Source of the DNA: Paenimyroides baculatum
GTDB lineage: Bacteria; Bacteroidota; Bacteroidia; Flavobacteriales; Flavobacteriaceae
DNA: 64,000 nucleotides
NCBI RefSeq assembly: GCF_008629655.1
Contig: NZ_VWSG01000007.1
Span: forward strand, 62,001 to 126,000
Reading direction: 5' to 3'
Below are positions 43,541 to 52,773 of this stretch, piece after piece (within the stretch, counting starts at the first letter, position 1; each line of letters opens with the position of its first letter). A model generated the notes under the pieces. The model did not search any database. It worked only from the letters and a program-made list of their open reading frames with translations, and was not told where the DNA came from. Both the position numbers and the translations under genes were made by a program.

Positions 43541-46500
43541 AATTGTTGTAGTTTTTGAAGGTTTTCTAACGCTTTACTGATTGATTTTATATGATCGAAT
43601 GTTAACAGCAAACGCAAGCCGTTTTTAGTCTGTTTCTCTTTTAACGTTGCCAGTTTTGGATACAGCTGAATAAACTGTAATACTTTGCGGAATTGTGCCG
43701 ATTGATAATACATGGATTGTTGGTCGCTTACAAAATAACCAATCATTTTTCCTTGTTTCAGCAACAGTTTTTCTATTCCGGCTTGTGATGCGATCCATTT
43801 GATACGAACCGAATCTAACAGATTCACGACTTGTCTTGGCAATGCACCGAAACGGTCGATCAATTTGTTTTGAAAAGCTATTAATTCGTCTTCGGTTTTC
43901 AAAGTCGCCAGTTCATTATACAACGCTAATCGTTCGGAAACATTGTTGATGTATTCATCAGGAAACAAAATCTCAAAATCAGATTCTATCACAATATCTT
44001 TTACATATTCTTTGGTATCGATATTCTGTTCCTCTTCGTATAAATCTTTAAACTCGTTTTCTTTCAGCTCATCAATCGCTTCATTCATGATTTTCTGATA
44101 CGTTTCAAAACCAATTTCATTAATAAAACCACTTTGCTCACCACCCAAAATATCACCTGCACCACGAATTTCCAAATCTTTCATGGCAATATTAAATCCG
44201 CTGCCCAAGTCGCTGAACTGCTCTAATGCCGAAATACGTTTACGCGCTTCTTCGGTCATTACGCTGTAAGGCGGCGTAATAAAATAACAAAATGCCTTTT
44301 TATTGCTTCGACCCACACGACCGCGCATTTGGTGTAAATCGCTCAATCCGAAGTTATTGGCATTGTTAATAAAGATCGTATTTGCGTTTGGAACATCCAA
44401 TCCACTTTCAATAATCGTGGTAGCAACCAACACATCAAATTCGCCCTGCATGAACGACAAAAGCAGATCTTCCAATTTCTTCCCTTCCATCTGTCCGTGC
44501 CCAATTCCCACTTTTGCATGCGGAACCAAACGCTGGATCATTCCGGCAACTTCCTTAATATTTTCAATTCTGTTGTTGATGAAATAAACCTGCCCGCCAC
44601 GTTCAATTTCATACGCAATAGCATCGCGAATAACTTCCTCATTAAAACCAACCACATTTGTTTCGATAGGATAACGGTTTGGCGGTGGTGTTGTAATTAC
44701 CGATAAATCTCGCGCTGCCATTAACGAAAACTGTAAGGTTCTCGGAATTGGCGTAGCTGTAAGCGTTAAGGTATCGATATTTTCGCCTATGGTTTTTAAT
44801 TTGTCTTTTACGGCGACTCCGAATTTTTGTTCTTCATCAATCACCAATAATCCCAAATCTTTAAAAACAACGTTTTTATTGACCAACTGATGCGTTCCAA
44901 TTAAAATATCGACTTTCCCTTCTGCCAAATCTTTCAAGGTTTCGGCTTTTTGTTTTGCAGTTTTAAATCGATTTAAATACGCAACATTCACTGGCATATC
45001 CTTTAAACGCTCGGTAAATGTTTTATGATGCTGAAATGCCAAAATAGTCGTCGGCACCAACACCGCGACTTGTTTACCGTTATCGACCATTTTAAATGCA
45101 GCACGAATAGCAACTTCGGTTTTTCCGAAACCAACATCACCACAAACCAAACGATCCATTGGACGGTCGTTTTCCATATCAGCCTTTACTTCAATGGTAG
45201 ATTTTAACTGATCGGGCGTATCTTCGTAAATAAACGAACTTTCTAATTCTGCCTGCAAATAACTGTCGGGCGCACAAGCAAATCCTTTCTCTAATCGGCG
45301 TTTTGCATACAGTTTTATAAGGTTGAACGCAATGTGTTTTACACGCGCTTTTGTTTTTTGCTTTAAGGCTTTCCACGCGCCGGATCCAATTTTGTAAATC
45401 TTTGGGGGTGACCCTTCTTTACCGTTGTATTTTGATATTTTATGCAGCGAGTGTATCGACACGTACACAATATCGTTATCGGCATAAACAAGCTTAATAG
45501 CTTCCTGCTTTTTGCCTTCTACATCAATTTTCTGCAAACCGCCAAACTTTCCAATTCCGTGGTCAATGTGCGTTACATAATCGCCAACCGAAAGCGTAGT
45601 AAGTTCTTTCAGCGTAATGGTTTGCTTTTTTGTGTAGCCGTTTTTTATGCTGAATTTATGGTATCGTTCAAAAATCTGGTGATCGGTATAACAAACAATC
45701 TGGTTTTCTTTATCGATAAAACCTTGAAACAATGGCATTACAACAGTTTTATACTGCTGAATACTTTTGTTTTGATCTTTTAAACTCGAGAAAATTTCCT
45801 CGAAACGTTTACTTTGCGATTCACTTGAACAATACAGATAATTGGTGAATCCGTTTGCGGTATTTTGGTTTAGATTTTCAATAAGCAAATCGAACTGTTT
45901 ATTGAACGACGGTTGCGGATTGAAATGAAAATCGACCGAAAAATTGGGTGTAAAAAAGTTTTGTTGCGCTAGTTCAACTACCGTAAAATCATCAGCTTTT
46001 TGAAGAAATTCTGCCGAAGGCAAAAACATTTGATCCGGCGCCAAATGCTGAACATCTTTATTCAGTTTATCGAAAGCTTCGGTAGCTTTCTGAAACATTT
46101 TGGTAAGTTGTTCCTTTATTAAAACGGTGTTTTGAATAAACAAAACGGTATTTGGACTGATGTAGTTTAGGAAGCTTTCGCGATTTTCCTGCAAAAATTT
46201 GTTTTCTACATTAGGGATAATCGTGATTTTTTTATTGGTTTCGATCGAAAGTTGCGTTTCTACATCAAAAGCACGAATGCTGTCGATTTCATTTCCAAAA
46301 AATTCAATTCGATACGGATTTTCGTTCGAAAAAGAAAATACATCGATAATTCCACCACGAACAGAAAATTCGCCAGGTTCCGAAACAAAATCAACTCGTT
46401 TAAAATTATATTCAAACAAAACCTCGTTCACAAAATCGATCGTCATTTTATCGTTAACGGCAATTTTCAGTGTGTTTTTATCTAATTGTTTACGCGTAAC

Positions 46501-46887
46501 CACTTTTTCAAACAACGCATCGGCATAGGAAACAATTACAACCGGTTTTTTACGGGCATTTAATCGGTTTAAAACTTCGGCACGCAACAAAACATTCGCG
46601 TTATCGGTTTCTTCGATCTGATAAGGTCTGCGGTACGATCCCGGATAAAACAGCACATAATCTTTCGAAATCAAATTCTCCAAATCATTCAAATAATAAG
46701 CAGCTTCTTCTTTATCGTTAAAAATCAATAAAAAATGCTGATCAGACTCTTTAAACAATGCCTGAATTTGAAACGACAATGCCGAGCCGATAAATCCTTT
46801 CGCATGAATTTTATTACCTAACTTGTTAAGTTGCTGTTGCAGTTGCTGCGATTTGGTTGCTTGTTCAAATACTTTTTTAATACTCAT
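43537..46887 (-). CDS. mfd: transcription-repair coupling factor
   Basis: A 1116-residue ATP-driven translocase that removes stalled RNA polymerase and recruits UvrA to lesions. It has a UvrB-like N-terminal region, an RNA-polymerase-interacting part near 470-520 (GDYVTHIDHGIGKFGG), Walker A GDVGFGKTE near 585, the DEEQ box (VIDEEQKFG), the helicase motif TATPIPRTLQ and a C-terminal TRCF domain. It is preceded by a lipoprotein gene whose stop overlaps the mfd ATG (TAATG). Confidence 0.95.
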   Translation of the reverse strand: MSIKKVFEQATKSQQLQQQLNKLGNKIHAKGFIGSALSFQIQALFKESDQHFLLIFNDKEEAAYYLNDLENLISKDYVLFYPGSYRRPYQIEETDNANVLLRAEVLNRLNARKKPVVIVSYADALFEKVVTRKQLDKNTLKIAVNDKMTIDFVNEVLFEYNFKRVDFVSEPGEFSVRGGIIDVFSFSNENPYRIEFFGNEIDSIRAFDVETQLSIETNKKITIIPNVENKFLQENRESFLNYISPNTVLFIQNTVLIKEQLTKMFQKATEAFDKLNKDVQHLAPDQMFLPSAEFLQKADDFTVVELAQQNFFTPNFSVDFHFNPQPSFNKQFDLLIENLNQNTANGFTNYLYCSSESQSKRFEEIFSSLKDQNKSIQQYKTVVMPLFQGFIDKENQIVCYTDHQIFERYHKFSIKNGYTKKQTITLKELTTLSVGDYVTHIDHGIGKFGGLQKIDVEGKKQEAIKLVYADNDIVYVSIHSLHKISKYNGKEGSPPKIYKIGSGAWKALKQKTKARVKHIAFNLIKLYAKRRLEKGFACAPDSYLQAELESSFIYEDTPDQLKSTIEVKADMENDRPMDRLVCGDVGFGKTEVAIRAAFKMVDNGKQVAVLVPTTILAFQHHKTFTERLKDMPVNVAYLNRFKTAKQKAETLKDLAEGKVDILIGTHQLVNKNVVFKDLGLLVIDEEQKFGVAVKDKLKTIGENIDTLTLTATPIPRTLQFSLMAARDLSVITTPPPNRYPIETNVVGFNEEVIRDAIAYEIERGGQVYFINNRIENIKEVAGMIQRLVPHAKVGIGHGQMEGKKLEDLLLSFMQGEFDVLVATTIIESGLDVPNANTIFINNANNFGLSDLHQMRGRVGRSNKKAFCYFITPPYSVMTEEARKRISALEQFSDLGSGFNIAMKDLEIRGAGDILGGEQSGFINEIGFETYQKIMNEAIDELKENEFKDLYEEEQNIDTKEYVKDIVIESDFEILFPDEYINNVSERLALYNELATLKTEDELIAFQNKLIDRFGALPRQVVNLLDSVRIKWIASQAGIEKLLLKQGKMIGYFVSDQQSMYYQSAQFRKVLQFIQLYPKLATLKEKQTKNGLRLLLTFDHIKSISKALENLQKLQQL

Positions 46888-47465
46888 TATTCTTGTGGTA
46901 ATGCATTTAAAGTGGCACGTTTAATGGTGTCTATCGGTTGAATTAGTTGGTCTTCGCCAGATTCTTTCGGTATTTTTGATTTTACTTCGAACTCGTTAAA
47001 CTGATTAATGATCGAATTGGTGCTTTTTTGAATATTCAAAAGCAACGTATTTATTTCCTTGATATTCAACGGTTCTAATTCCAATTGCATGTTCAAGTTT
47101 TGGATATGAGTTTCCAACAAAGAAAAACGCGCTTTAGTTTCGGGTCTGTTGTACATTTCGGGAATATCGGTTTTTAAAACTGCAGCTTTTTCAACCAAAG
47201 CATTCGATTTATGAACAAGATTTCGAAGTCCTGCATTTGGTGTGATCGTTAATTCGTTTACATAATTTCGCCAGTTTTCCCAGTTGTTTAATTTCGAACT
47301 AATTGCCGGATTTGAAACGTTAACAGTGAACTTCCATTTTTCATGAATGTTCTTAACCATAGAGTCTTGCGAAATTTTGGTGGTTGTATTCGGTGTGGTT
47401 ACTACCTCTTTTTTACAACTAATTGTAGCTGTTGCAAGCAGTATTAAAACAAATATATATTTCAT
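46887..47465 (-). CDS. lipoprotein of unknown function
   Basis: A 192-residue protein with signal and lipobox TISC followed by KKE, and a mainly helical mature part of unknown family. The ATG at 47465 is used; a TTG at 47492 would lie inside the promoter box at 47490-47497. Its stop overlaps the mfd start, suggesting it is co-expressed, and it may be a cell-envelope protein with no link to repair. Confidence 0.62.
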   Translation of the reverse strand: MKYIFVLILLATATISCKKEVVTTPNTTTKISQDSMVKNIHEKWKFTVNVSNPAISSKLNNWENWRNYVNELTITPNAGLRNLVHKSNALVEKAAVLKTDIPEMYNRPETKARFSLLETHIQNLNMQLELEPLNIKEINTLLLNIQKSTNSIINQFNEFEVKSKIPKESGEDQLIQPIDTIKRATLNALPQE

Positions 47466-47489
47466 AAAAATGGTATCTAAAACAAACCA

Positions 47490-47497
47490 CAAAATTA
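47490..47497 (-). promoter_or_regulatory. -7 promoter box TAATTTTG for the lipoprotein - mfd operon
   Basis: Minus-strand TAATTTTG, 25 bases before the ATG at 47465, with an expected start near 47483. It overlaps a rejected TTG start. Confidence 0.5.
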
Positions 47498-47591
47498 CTA
47501 ATATTGACGGTATGAAATAGTTTAAACAACAAATATTAAGATGCTTTTGAGGAATTTTTACAAAAGATTTAAAAAAAATAGTTACAAAAGC

Positions 47592-47599
47592 TATCTTTG
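47592..47599 (+). promoter_or_regulatory. -7 promoter box TATCTTTG for the threonine dehydrogenase gene
   Basis: TATCTTTG, 19 bases before the ATG at 47618, with a TTT at about 21 bases upstream instead of TTG. Confidence 0.55.
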
Positions 47600-47617
47600 T
47601 AAAAGAAATTAAACAAC

Positions 47618-48562
47618 ATGAACGATACCAAAATATTAATTATTGGAGCTTGCGGACAGATAGGCTCTGAACTTACCTTAAAATTACGCGAATTATACGG
47701 AACGGATAACGTGATAGCATCAGACATTAGAAAAGGCGAACAAGAGGTTTTTAAAACTGGTCCTTTTGAAATTGTAGATGCTATGAATTACGAGCAGGTT
47801 GAAGCTTTAGTTGACAAATATAAAGTTGACGAAGTTTATTTAATGGCGGCATTACTTTCTGCCACTGCAGAGAAAAATCCGGCGTTTGCGTGGGATTTGA
47901 ATATGAATTCGCTTTTCCACGTATTAAATTTAGCGAAAGAAGGTATAATTAAAAAGATATTTTGGCCATCGAGCATTGCGGTTTTTGGACCAACAACTCC
48001 AAAACATGATACACCGCAATATACCGTAATGGAACCATCTACCGTTTACGGAATTTCTAAACAAGCTGGTGAACGCTGGTGCGAATATTACTTTAATAAG
48101 TATGGTGTTGATGTACGATCTATTCGTTACCCGGGATTAATTTCTTGGAAAACACCTCCAGGTGGCGGAACAACCGATTATGCTGTTGATATTTATTATA
48201 AAGCAGTTGCTGACAATAAATACACGTGTTTTTTATCTGAAAACACCGAATTACCAATGATGTATATGGATGATGCCATTCGTGCAACTGTTGGAATTAT
48301 GCAGGCAGATAAAGAAAAAATCAAGATTCGTTCTTCGTACAACTTATCAGCAATGAGTTTTACTCCAAAAGAAATCGCAGAAGTTATTGCAAAGGAAAAA
48401 CCAGGTTTCGAGATTTCGTATGAACCAGATTTCCGTCAGGCAATTGCCGATTCTTGGCCAAGCAGCATCAACGATTTTGAAGCCCGCAAAGATTGGAACT
48501 GGCAACATGATTACGATTTAGAAAGCATGACAAAAGTTATGTTGGAAAATTTATCGAAATAA
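47618..48562 (+). CDS. L-threonine 3-dehydrogenase, epimerase-like
   Basis: A 314-residue NAD-dependent enzyme of the UDP-galactose 4-epimerase superfamily, the type of threonine dehydrogenase described from Flavobacterium. The Rossmann motif is GACGQIG at 10-16, and the catalytic Y-x3-K is in TVYGISKQAG near residue 145. It oxidises threonine to 2-amino-3-oxobutyrate. The alternative is a general sugar epimerase, but the sequence GACGQIGSEL and RYPGLISWKTPPGGGTTDY are the signature of this subfamily. Confidence 0.85.
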   Translation: MNDTKILIIGACGQIGSELTLKLRELYGTDNVIASDIRKGEQEVFKTGPFEIVDAMNYEQVEALVDKYKVDEVYLMAALLSATAEKNPAFAWDLNMNSLFHVLNLAKEGIIKKIFWPSSIAVFGPTTPKHDTPQYTVMEPSTVYGISKQAGERWCEYYFNKYGVDVRSIRYPGLISWKTPPGGGTTDYAVDIYYKAVADNKYTCFLSENTELPMMYMDDAIRATVGIMQADKEKIKIRSSYNLSAMSFTPKEIAEVIAKEKPGFEISYEPDFRQAIADSWPSSINDFEARKDWNWQHDYDLESMTKVMLENLSK

Positions 48563-48655
48563 ATAATTCTCTTTTAAAAATTATTTTTTATCATTGTAAA
48601 TTATAAAAATTTATTACATTAGCATAAAAAATACATAAACTATAAACAAATAACT

Positions 48656-49054
48656 ATGAAAAAAGTATTTTCACTTTTATTAATAATATTACCATTAATG
48701 CTTTTAACAGTATCTTGCCACGATGAGGAAGATCCTATAATTAAGACAACACCATATTCTAAGTTTAAAGGACCTTGGTCGGGAACATATTCTGGTGGTG
48801 ATTCAGGTATTATAGAATTTTCTGTTAAAGATGATGGTACTATAACTGGCACAATAGAGTCTGATAAATTTCCTGGATCTGATATGTCTTTGAAAGGTAA
48901 AGTAACTATTGAAGGGGTTGTGAATATAAGAATTCTGTATATTGGAGAAATTGATTGGGGGGGATTTGTTGGTACAATGACAGAAACTAATGCTTCTGGT
49001 TCATGGACTAATACATCTGCTAAAGTACAAGGAACTTGGATAGCTAGTAAATAA
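48656..49054 (+). CDS. lipoprotein of unknown function
   Basis: A 132-residue protein with a hydrophobic signal and lipobox TVSC, then a small beta-rich domain (residues 35-130) with repeated G-T-I/W motifs such as GPWSGTYSGGDSG and GSWTNTS. No family is recognised. It looks like a small secreted beta-sandwich. It ends before a bidirectional terminator. Confidence 0.62.
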   Translation: MKKVFSLLLIILPLMLLTVSCHDEEDPIIKTTPYSKFKGPWSGTYSGGDSGIIEFSVKDDGTITGTIESDKFPGSDMSLKGKVTIEGVVNIRILYIGEIDWGGFVGTMTETNASGSWTNTSAKVQGTWIASK

Positions 49055-49058
49055 TATC

Positions 49059-49090
49059 AAAATCCACTTCTAAAACGAAGTGGATTTTTT
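49059..49090. terminator. bidirectional intrinsic terminator
   Basis: AAAATCCACTTC, loop TAAAAC, GAAGTGGATTTT. It ends both the lipoprotein and the convergent CvpA gene, whose stop is inside one arm. Confidence 0.88.
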
Positions 49091-49624
49091 ATTTTCTTTC
49101 ATTGCTTCAATATTTTCAGAAGCCTCACTTAAAGCTATTTTGTACCATTCTTCCATTAACGGAAATATTTCTTTAGAAACCTTTTCAATCGGTTCATAAA
49201 AAACCGATTCATCTAACCTTTCTTTTGATACTATCAAGTTATTGAAATTTATCTTTTGGAATATGTTCAGAAAAACCGAAATGATCAATAACATTTTAAT
49301 TCCTTCAAAAACAGCTCCCAAAATTTTATTTACAAAGCCAAGTGCCAAACTTTCGGCAAGTTTTGTAACTGCTTTTCCTAAAAAATAGAGTAAAACCAGC
49401 ACTGCAACAAATGTTATAAAAAACGCTGTAATGGTCAGTGTGTTTGGATTCCACTGTGTATTTTCGGTTAAAAAATTGCGTGTAAAAAACGAAAATCGCA
49501 ACGAAATATAAATTCCCACAATCAAAGCAATCAATGAAATTACCGAAACCACCAAACCGTTTTTTATCCCTTTAAACAAGGCGTATCCCAATAAAACGGC
49601 AATTATTAAATCTACAACAATCAT
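49070..49624 (-). CDS. CvpA family membrane protein
   Basis: A 184-residue inner-membrane protein with four hydrophobic helices (about 4-22, 25-45, 60-85, 100-122) and a soluble C-terminus, matching CvpA, a family linked to colicin V production and envelope homeostasis. The opening VDLIIAVLLGYALFKGIKNG is typical. Its promoter box overlaps that of the divergent gene at 49700. Confidence 0.82.
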   Translation of the reverse strand: MIVVDLIIAVLLGYALFKGIKNGLVVSVISLIALIVGIYISLRFSFFTRNFLTENTQWNPNTLTITAFFITFVAVLVLLYFLGKAVTKLAESLALGFVNKILGAVFEGIKMLLIISVFLNIFQKINFNNLIVSKERLDESVFYEPIEKVSKEIFPLMEEWYKIALSEASENIEAMKENKKSTSF

Positions 49625-49641
49625 ATCGTTAAAATAAAGTA

Positions 49642-49649
49642 CAAATATA
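49642..49649 (-). promoter_or_regulatory. -7 promoter box TATATTTG for cvpA-like gene
   Basis: Minus-strand TATATTTG, 18 bases before the ATG at 49624. Confidence 0.5.
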
Positions 49650-49671
49650 AAGCAGTTTCGGCATTATGAAA

Positions 49672-49679
49672 TATATTTG
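49672..49679 (+). promoter_or_regulatory. -7 promoter box TATATTTG for the gene at 49700
   Basis: TATATTTG, 21 bases before the ATG. The two divergent boxes are 22 bases apart so the upstream elements overlap. Confidence 0.5.
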
Positions 49680-49699
49680 CAGTTCAAGAAAACAATTTT

Positions 49700-50056
49700 A
49701 TGGCAAGAGACGAAGAATTAAAAGAACGATGGAATTTGCTGGTTGAAAAACTATCTGATCAATTTGCCGACGGAGATACACTGGATGTTGACGGGATAAC
49801 GTACTTAATTGGCATACAGGAATTGGGTAAATTCAACAAAAAATTTAAAAAAGACGAAAAAGTAAACATTATGCACATTGCCATTTGTCGTTTGCTGGAA
49901 CCGTTTGGATATTATGAATTTTCGCATTTCGATGCCGACGGCTGGCCGCATTACACCATTAAAGATCAACTGCCGCACTTAAAAGCCGGCGAACAGGCTG
50001 TTTTAATGAAAGATGCCATTGTGCAATATTTTATAGATAACGGTTATATAAAGTAA
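49700..50056 (+). CDS. conserved hypothetical protein
   Basis: A 118-residue soluble protein rich in acidic residues near the start (RDEELKERW) and with conserved-looking GYYEFSHFDADGWPHY near residue 75. I do not recognise a function. It is often found before pheS in Bacteroidota. No signal peptide or helix is seen. Confidence 0.65.
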   Translation: MARDEELKERWNLLVEKLSDQFADGDTLDVDGITYLIGIQELGKFNKKFKKDEKVNIMHIAICRLLEPFGYYEFSHFDADGWPHYTIKDQLPHLKAGEQAVLMKDAIVQYFIDNGYIK

Positions 50057-50095
50057 TTTTTAACCATTCTAATTTTCAGCATCAACCAAAAAGCG

Positions 50096-50103
50096 TAAAT
50101 TTG
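50096..50103 (+). promoter_or_regulatory. -7 promoter box TAAATTTG for pheS
   Basis: TAAATTTG, 24 bases before the ATG at 50127, with TTT at 19 bases upstream. It lies between the hypothetical gene and pheS. Confidence 0.5.
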
Positions 50104-50126
50104 CAGAATACCTGTTTTATAAAACA

Positions 50127-51146
50127 ATGATAGATAAAATTAAAGAATTAATTGGCGAAGCAGAAGCTTTTACTACCGATAATAAAGACACTTTAGACAC
50201 TTTTAGAATTAAATTTATTTCTAAAAAAGGACTGATTAATGAAATTTTTTCCGAATTTAAAAATGTTCCGAACGATCAAAAGAAAGAATTCGGGCAGGCA
50301 ATCAATTCGTTGAAAAATGCTGTTGAGGGTAAAATAAAATTTATTCAGGATGCATTGGAATCTAAAGAAGAAACGGCAGGTATTTTTGGCGATTTAACGC
50401 GTCCGGGAACACCTGTAAATATTGGTTCGCGCCATCCGATATCTTTAGTAAAAAATCAGGTAATCGACGTATTTTCGAACATTGGTTTTAATGTTTCCGA
50501 AGGCCCGGAGATTGAAGACGACTGGCATAATTTCGAAGCGTTGAATTTCCCGGCACACCACCCGGCACGAGATATGCAGGATACGTTTTTCGTACAAATG
50601 AACCCTGATTATTTGTTGCGTACGCACACATCATCGGTTCAAGTGCGTTATATGGAAAACAACCAGCCACCAATTAGAACCATTTCGCCAGGGCGTGTTT
50701 TTCGTAACGAAGCTATTTCGTCGCGTTCACACTGTATTTTTCATCAGGTAGAAGGTTTGTATATTGATAAAGATGTATCGTTTGCCGATTTAAAGCAGAC
50801 CTTATTATACTTTACAAAGGAAATGTTCGGAAAGTCGAAAATTCGTCTGCGTCCGTCTTATTTCCCGTTTACCGAACCAAGTGCTGAAGTTGATGTTTAT
50901 TGGGGTTTAAAAACCGAGACCGATTACCGTATTACAAAAGGAACAGGTTGGTTAGAAATTATGGGCTGCGGAATGGTAGATCCTAACGTTTTAAAAGCAT
51001 CAAACATAAACCCGGATGAATATTCTGGTTTTGCTTTTGGAATGGGATTAGAACGTATGGCAATGCTTTTGTATCAAATTGGTGATATTAGAATGTATTT
51101 TGAAAACGATGTACGCTTTTTAGAACAGTTTAAATCGAATTTTTAA
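50127..51146 (+). CDS. pheS: phenylalanyl-tRNA synthetase alpha subunit
   Basis: Catalytic subunit of phenylalanyl-tRNA synthetase. The 339 residues have the N-terminal coiled coil, class II motif 1 (SLVKNQVIDVFSNIGF), motif 2 (PGRVFRNEAI ... FHQVEGLYID) and motif 3 (GFAFGMGLERMAML near residue 310). The pheT partner is not adjacent; in Bacteroidota the subunits are often separated. A terminator follows. Confidence 0.95.
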   Translation: MIDKIKELIGEAEAFTTDNKDTLDTFRIKFISKKGLINEIFSEFKNVPNDQKKEFGQAINSLKNAVEGKIKFIQDALESKEETAGIFGDLTRPGTPVNIGSRHPISLVKNQVIDVFSNIGFNVSEGPEIEDDWHNFEALNFPAHHPARDMQDTFFVQMNPDYLLRTHTSSVQVRYMENNQPPIRTISPGRVFRNEAISSRSHCIFHQVEGLYIDKDVSFADLKQTLLYFTKEMFGKSKIRLRPSYFPFTEPSAEVDVYWGLKTETDYRITKGTGWLEIMGCGMVDPNVLKASNINPDEYSGFAFGMGLERMAMLLYQIGDIRMYFENDVRFLEQFKSNF

Positions 51147-51164
51147 AATTTTACATAATTATAT

Positions 51165-51194
51165 AAAGCTCTTGTTTATTCAAGGGCTTTTTTT
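51165..51194 (+). terminator. intrinsic terminator after pheS
   Basis: AAAGCTCTTG, loop TTTATT, CAAGGGCTTT with one G-U pair, then T. It lies between pheS and the RDD gene. Confidence 0.82.
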
Positions 51195-51201
51195 ATTTTT
51201 G
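51194..51201 (+). promoter_or_regulatory. -7 promoter box TATTTTTG for the RDD gene
   Basis: TATTTTTG directly after the terminator, 15 bases before the ATG at 51217, which supports that start. Confidence 0.55.
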
Positions 51202-51216
51202 ATAAAAAACATTTTT

Positions 51217-51711
51217 ATGAATTTAACAGACATCGTTCAGAAAAACAAAGCAGACAAAGGCTTGCGCTTTGCAAATTTTTTAATTGATACTGTCTTATTT
51301 TATTGTTTTCTGTTCTTCATCGGATTAATAATCGCTTTAGTCGCAATTATTTTAAATAATGATTTGACTTTTCTTGAAGATTTATATATTCATCCAATTA
51401 TTGATTATTTATTAACTGCAATCATTAGGGTTTTCTATTATTTTGGAATGGAAATCTTAACAAAAGGAAGATCAATAGGAAAATTTATCACAGGTACACA
51501 AGTAGTTACTTTAGAAGGTGAAACACCAACAGCAAATGTATTTTTAAAGAGAAGTTTTTGCCGAATTATTCCTTTTGAAGCATTTAGTTTTTTTGGCGAA
51601 AACGGTTGGCATGACAGTATTCCTAAAACTGCTGTTGTGGTTAAAAAGCATTTTGACTATGAATCGAATTTATCTTTAGATGTAGATACAATCGGGAAAG
51701 AGATCGAATAA
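51217..51711 (+). CDS. RDD family membrane protein
   Basis: A 164-residue protein with two or three helices and the RDD features: KGLRFANFLIDTVLF near the start and TKGRSIGKFITGTQVV near residue 90 with a KR-F-C-R tail. The RDD family is thought to move ions or small solutes. The start is the ATG at 51217; an earlier in-frame start at 51172 would begin inside the terminator loop. Confidence 0.78.
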   Translation: MNLTDIVQKNKADKGLRFANFLIDTVLFYCFLFFIGLIIALVAIILNNDLTFLEDLYIHPIIDYLLTAIIRVFYYFGMEILTKGRSIGKFITGTQVVTLEGETPTANVFLKRSFCRIIPFEAFSFFGENGWHDSIPKTAVVVKKHFDYESNLSLDVDTIGKEIE

Positions 51712-51737
51712 AAACAGACTTTAAAAATCAATATTTT

Positions 51738-52076
51738 TTAAACTTGATCTGTTGTTTCCTTATAAAACAATGGTTTAGGACCAATAATAAAAAATACTAA
51801 AGCAGTAGCAAACGATATAAAACCAACGTTTACAATAAAACCCAAAGCAAAACAAATTACCCAAATTAATTTTTCACCTGCAGGCATTTTTCTCGATTTG
51901 TAAATCATAAAGTAAGCCAATGCAATATAAATAACCGATGAAATTAAACCTACGGTAATTAAATTGTTTCCGTTTAAAAAACCTAATTCTGTATGGGTTA
52001 CTTTTAAAACCGATCCTACAATTAAAATGATAAAACTTAATACAAACGATATTCTGTAATATTTAAAAAGACTCAT
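51738..52076 (-). CDS. small multi-pass membrane protein in the PadR operon
   Basis: A 112-residue protein with four hydrophobic helices (about 8-24, 36-60, 72-88, 90-105) and a short cytoplasmic tail. I do not recognise a family. It follows the second gene of the PadR operon by 19 bases and is probably part of it. Confidence 0.55.
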   Translation of the reverse strand: MSLFKYYRISFVLSFIILIVGSVLKVTHTELGFLNGNNLITVGLISSVIYIALAYFMIYKSRKMPAGEKLIWVICFALGFIVNVGFISFATALVFFIIGPKPLFYKETTDQV

Positions 52077-52095
52077 AAATTACATTTTTACAAAT

Positions 52096-52773
52096 TTAAG
52101 CAAATTGAAATCTTTTTTCGGTTTGTATTATTTCGTTTTTCAATAAAGGAATAATTTTAGAATAAAGTACTATTAAGAATAAAATATACAATGTTGAACT
52201 TGTGGTACTAAATAAAACTTTAAATAGCGAAGGATTTAGTGTTGATGTTGTAAACCCAAACCTAAAGTAAATTAATAACGATATTGGTAAAGTGTACAAA
52301 TAATTTGCCGTATTTTGAATAAGCCATTTTTTGGGTGTTTTAAAACTTATTTTCTGATAAACGAAAACCGCAACTGTTATTGCTACAATACTTATTAAAA
52401 TAACATAATCGTTTGCTACCATCCATTCGTTTGGATTTGCAAAAATTTGAAAGAGAATATAAAACAATGCTGCTGAAAAGATAATTTTAGGAATAGAGAA
52501 GAAATCAATTAGTTCTTTTTTTATTAATCGCCAATAATGATTTTGCAATGCAACTTGCTTTTGTTCAACCAAACCTGTAAATCCGAAGATTCCAAATTTT
52601 TTAAATTCGGTTTGTAAAGCATCTTCAAACAAAATATTTGGGTTTTCTTTCCATTGATCTTCAATAGCATTTGCTAAATGATCAACTAATTCTACCTGAA
52701 CATCGTAATATTCTACAAAATGTTTCTTGGTGAAATCGAACAATTGTTCTATTTGTTCTGCTGATAACTCCAT
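52096..52773 (-). CDS. membrane protein with N-terminal HAAS-like domain
   Basis: A 225-residue protein whose N-terminal 75 residues are helical and soluble (FVEYYDVQVELVDHLANAIE near residue 18) and whose remainder holds four to five hydrophobic helices. The N-terminal pattern, and its coupling to a PadR-like gene, recall the HAAS domain proteins that accompany PadR regulators. The PadR stop overlaps its ATG (TAATG). Function unknown; the pair may sense a membrane signal. Confidence 0.6.
   Translation of the reverse strand: MELSAEQIEQLFDFTKKHFVEYYDVQVELVDHLANAIEDQWKENPNILFEDALQTEFKKFGIFGFTGLVEQKQVALQNHYWRLIKKELIDFFSIPKIIFSAALFYILFQIFANPNEWMVANDYVILISIVAITVAVFVYQKISFKTPKKWLIQNTANYLYTLPISLLIYFRFGFTTSTLNPSLFKVLFSTTSSTLYILFLIVLYSKIIPLLKNEIIQTEKRFQFA

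Noticed and set aside
51172..51216. Early start for the RDD protein
   Set aside because: It lies in the pheS terminator; the promoter box favours 51217.
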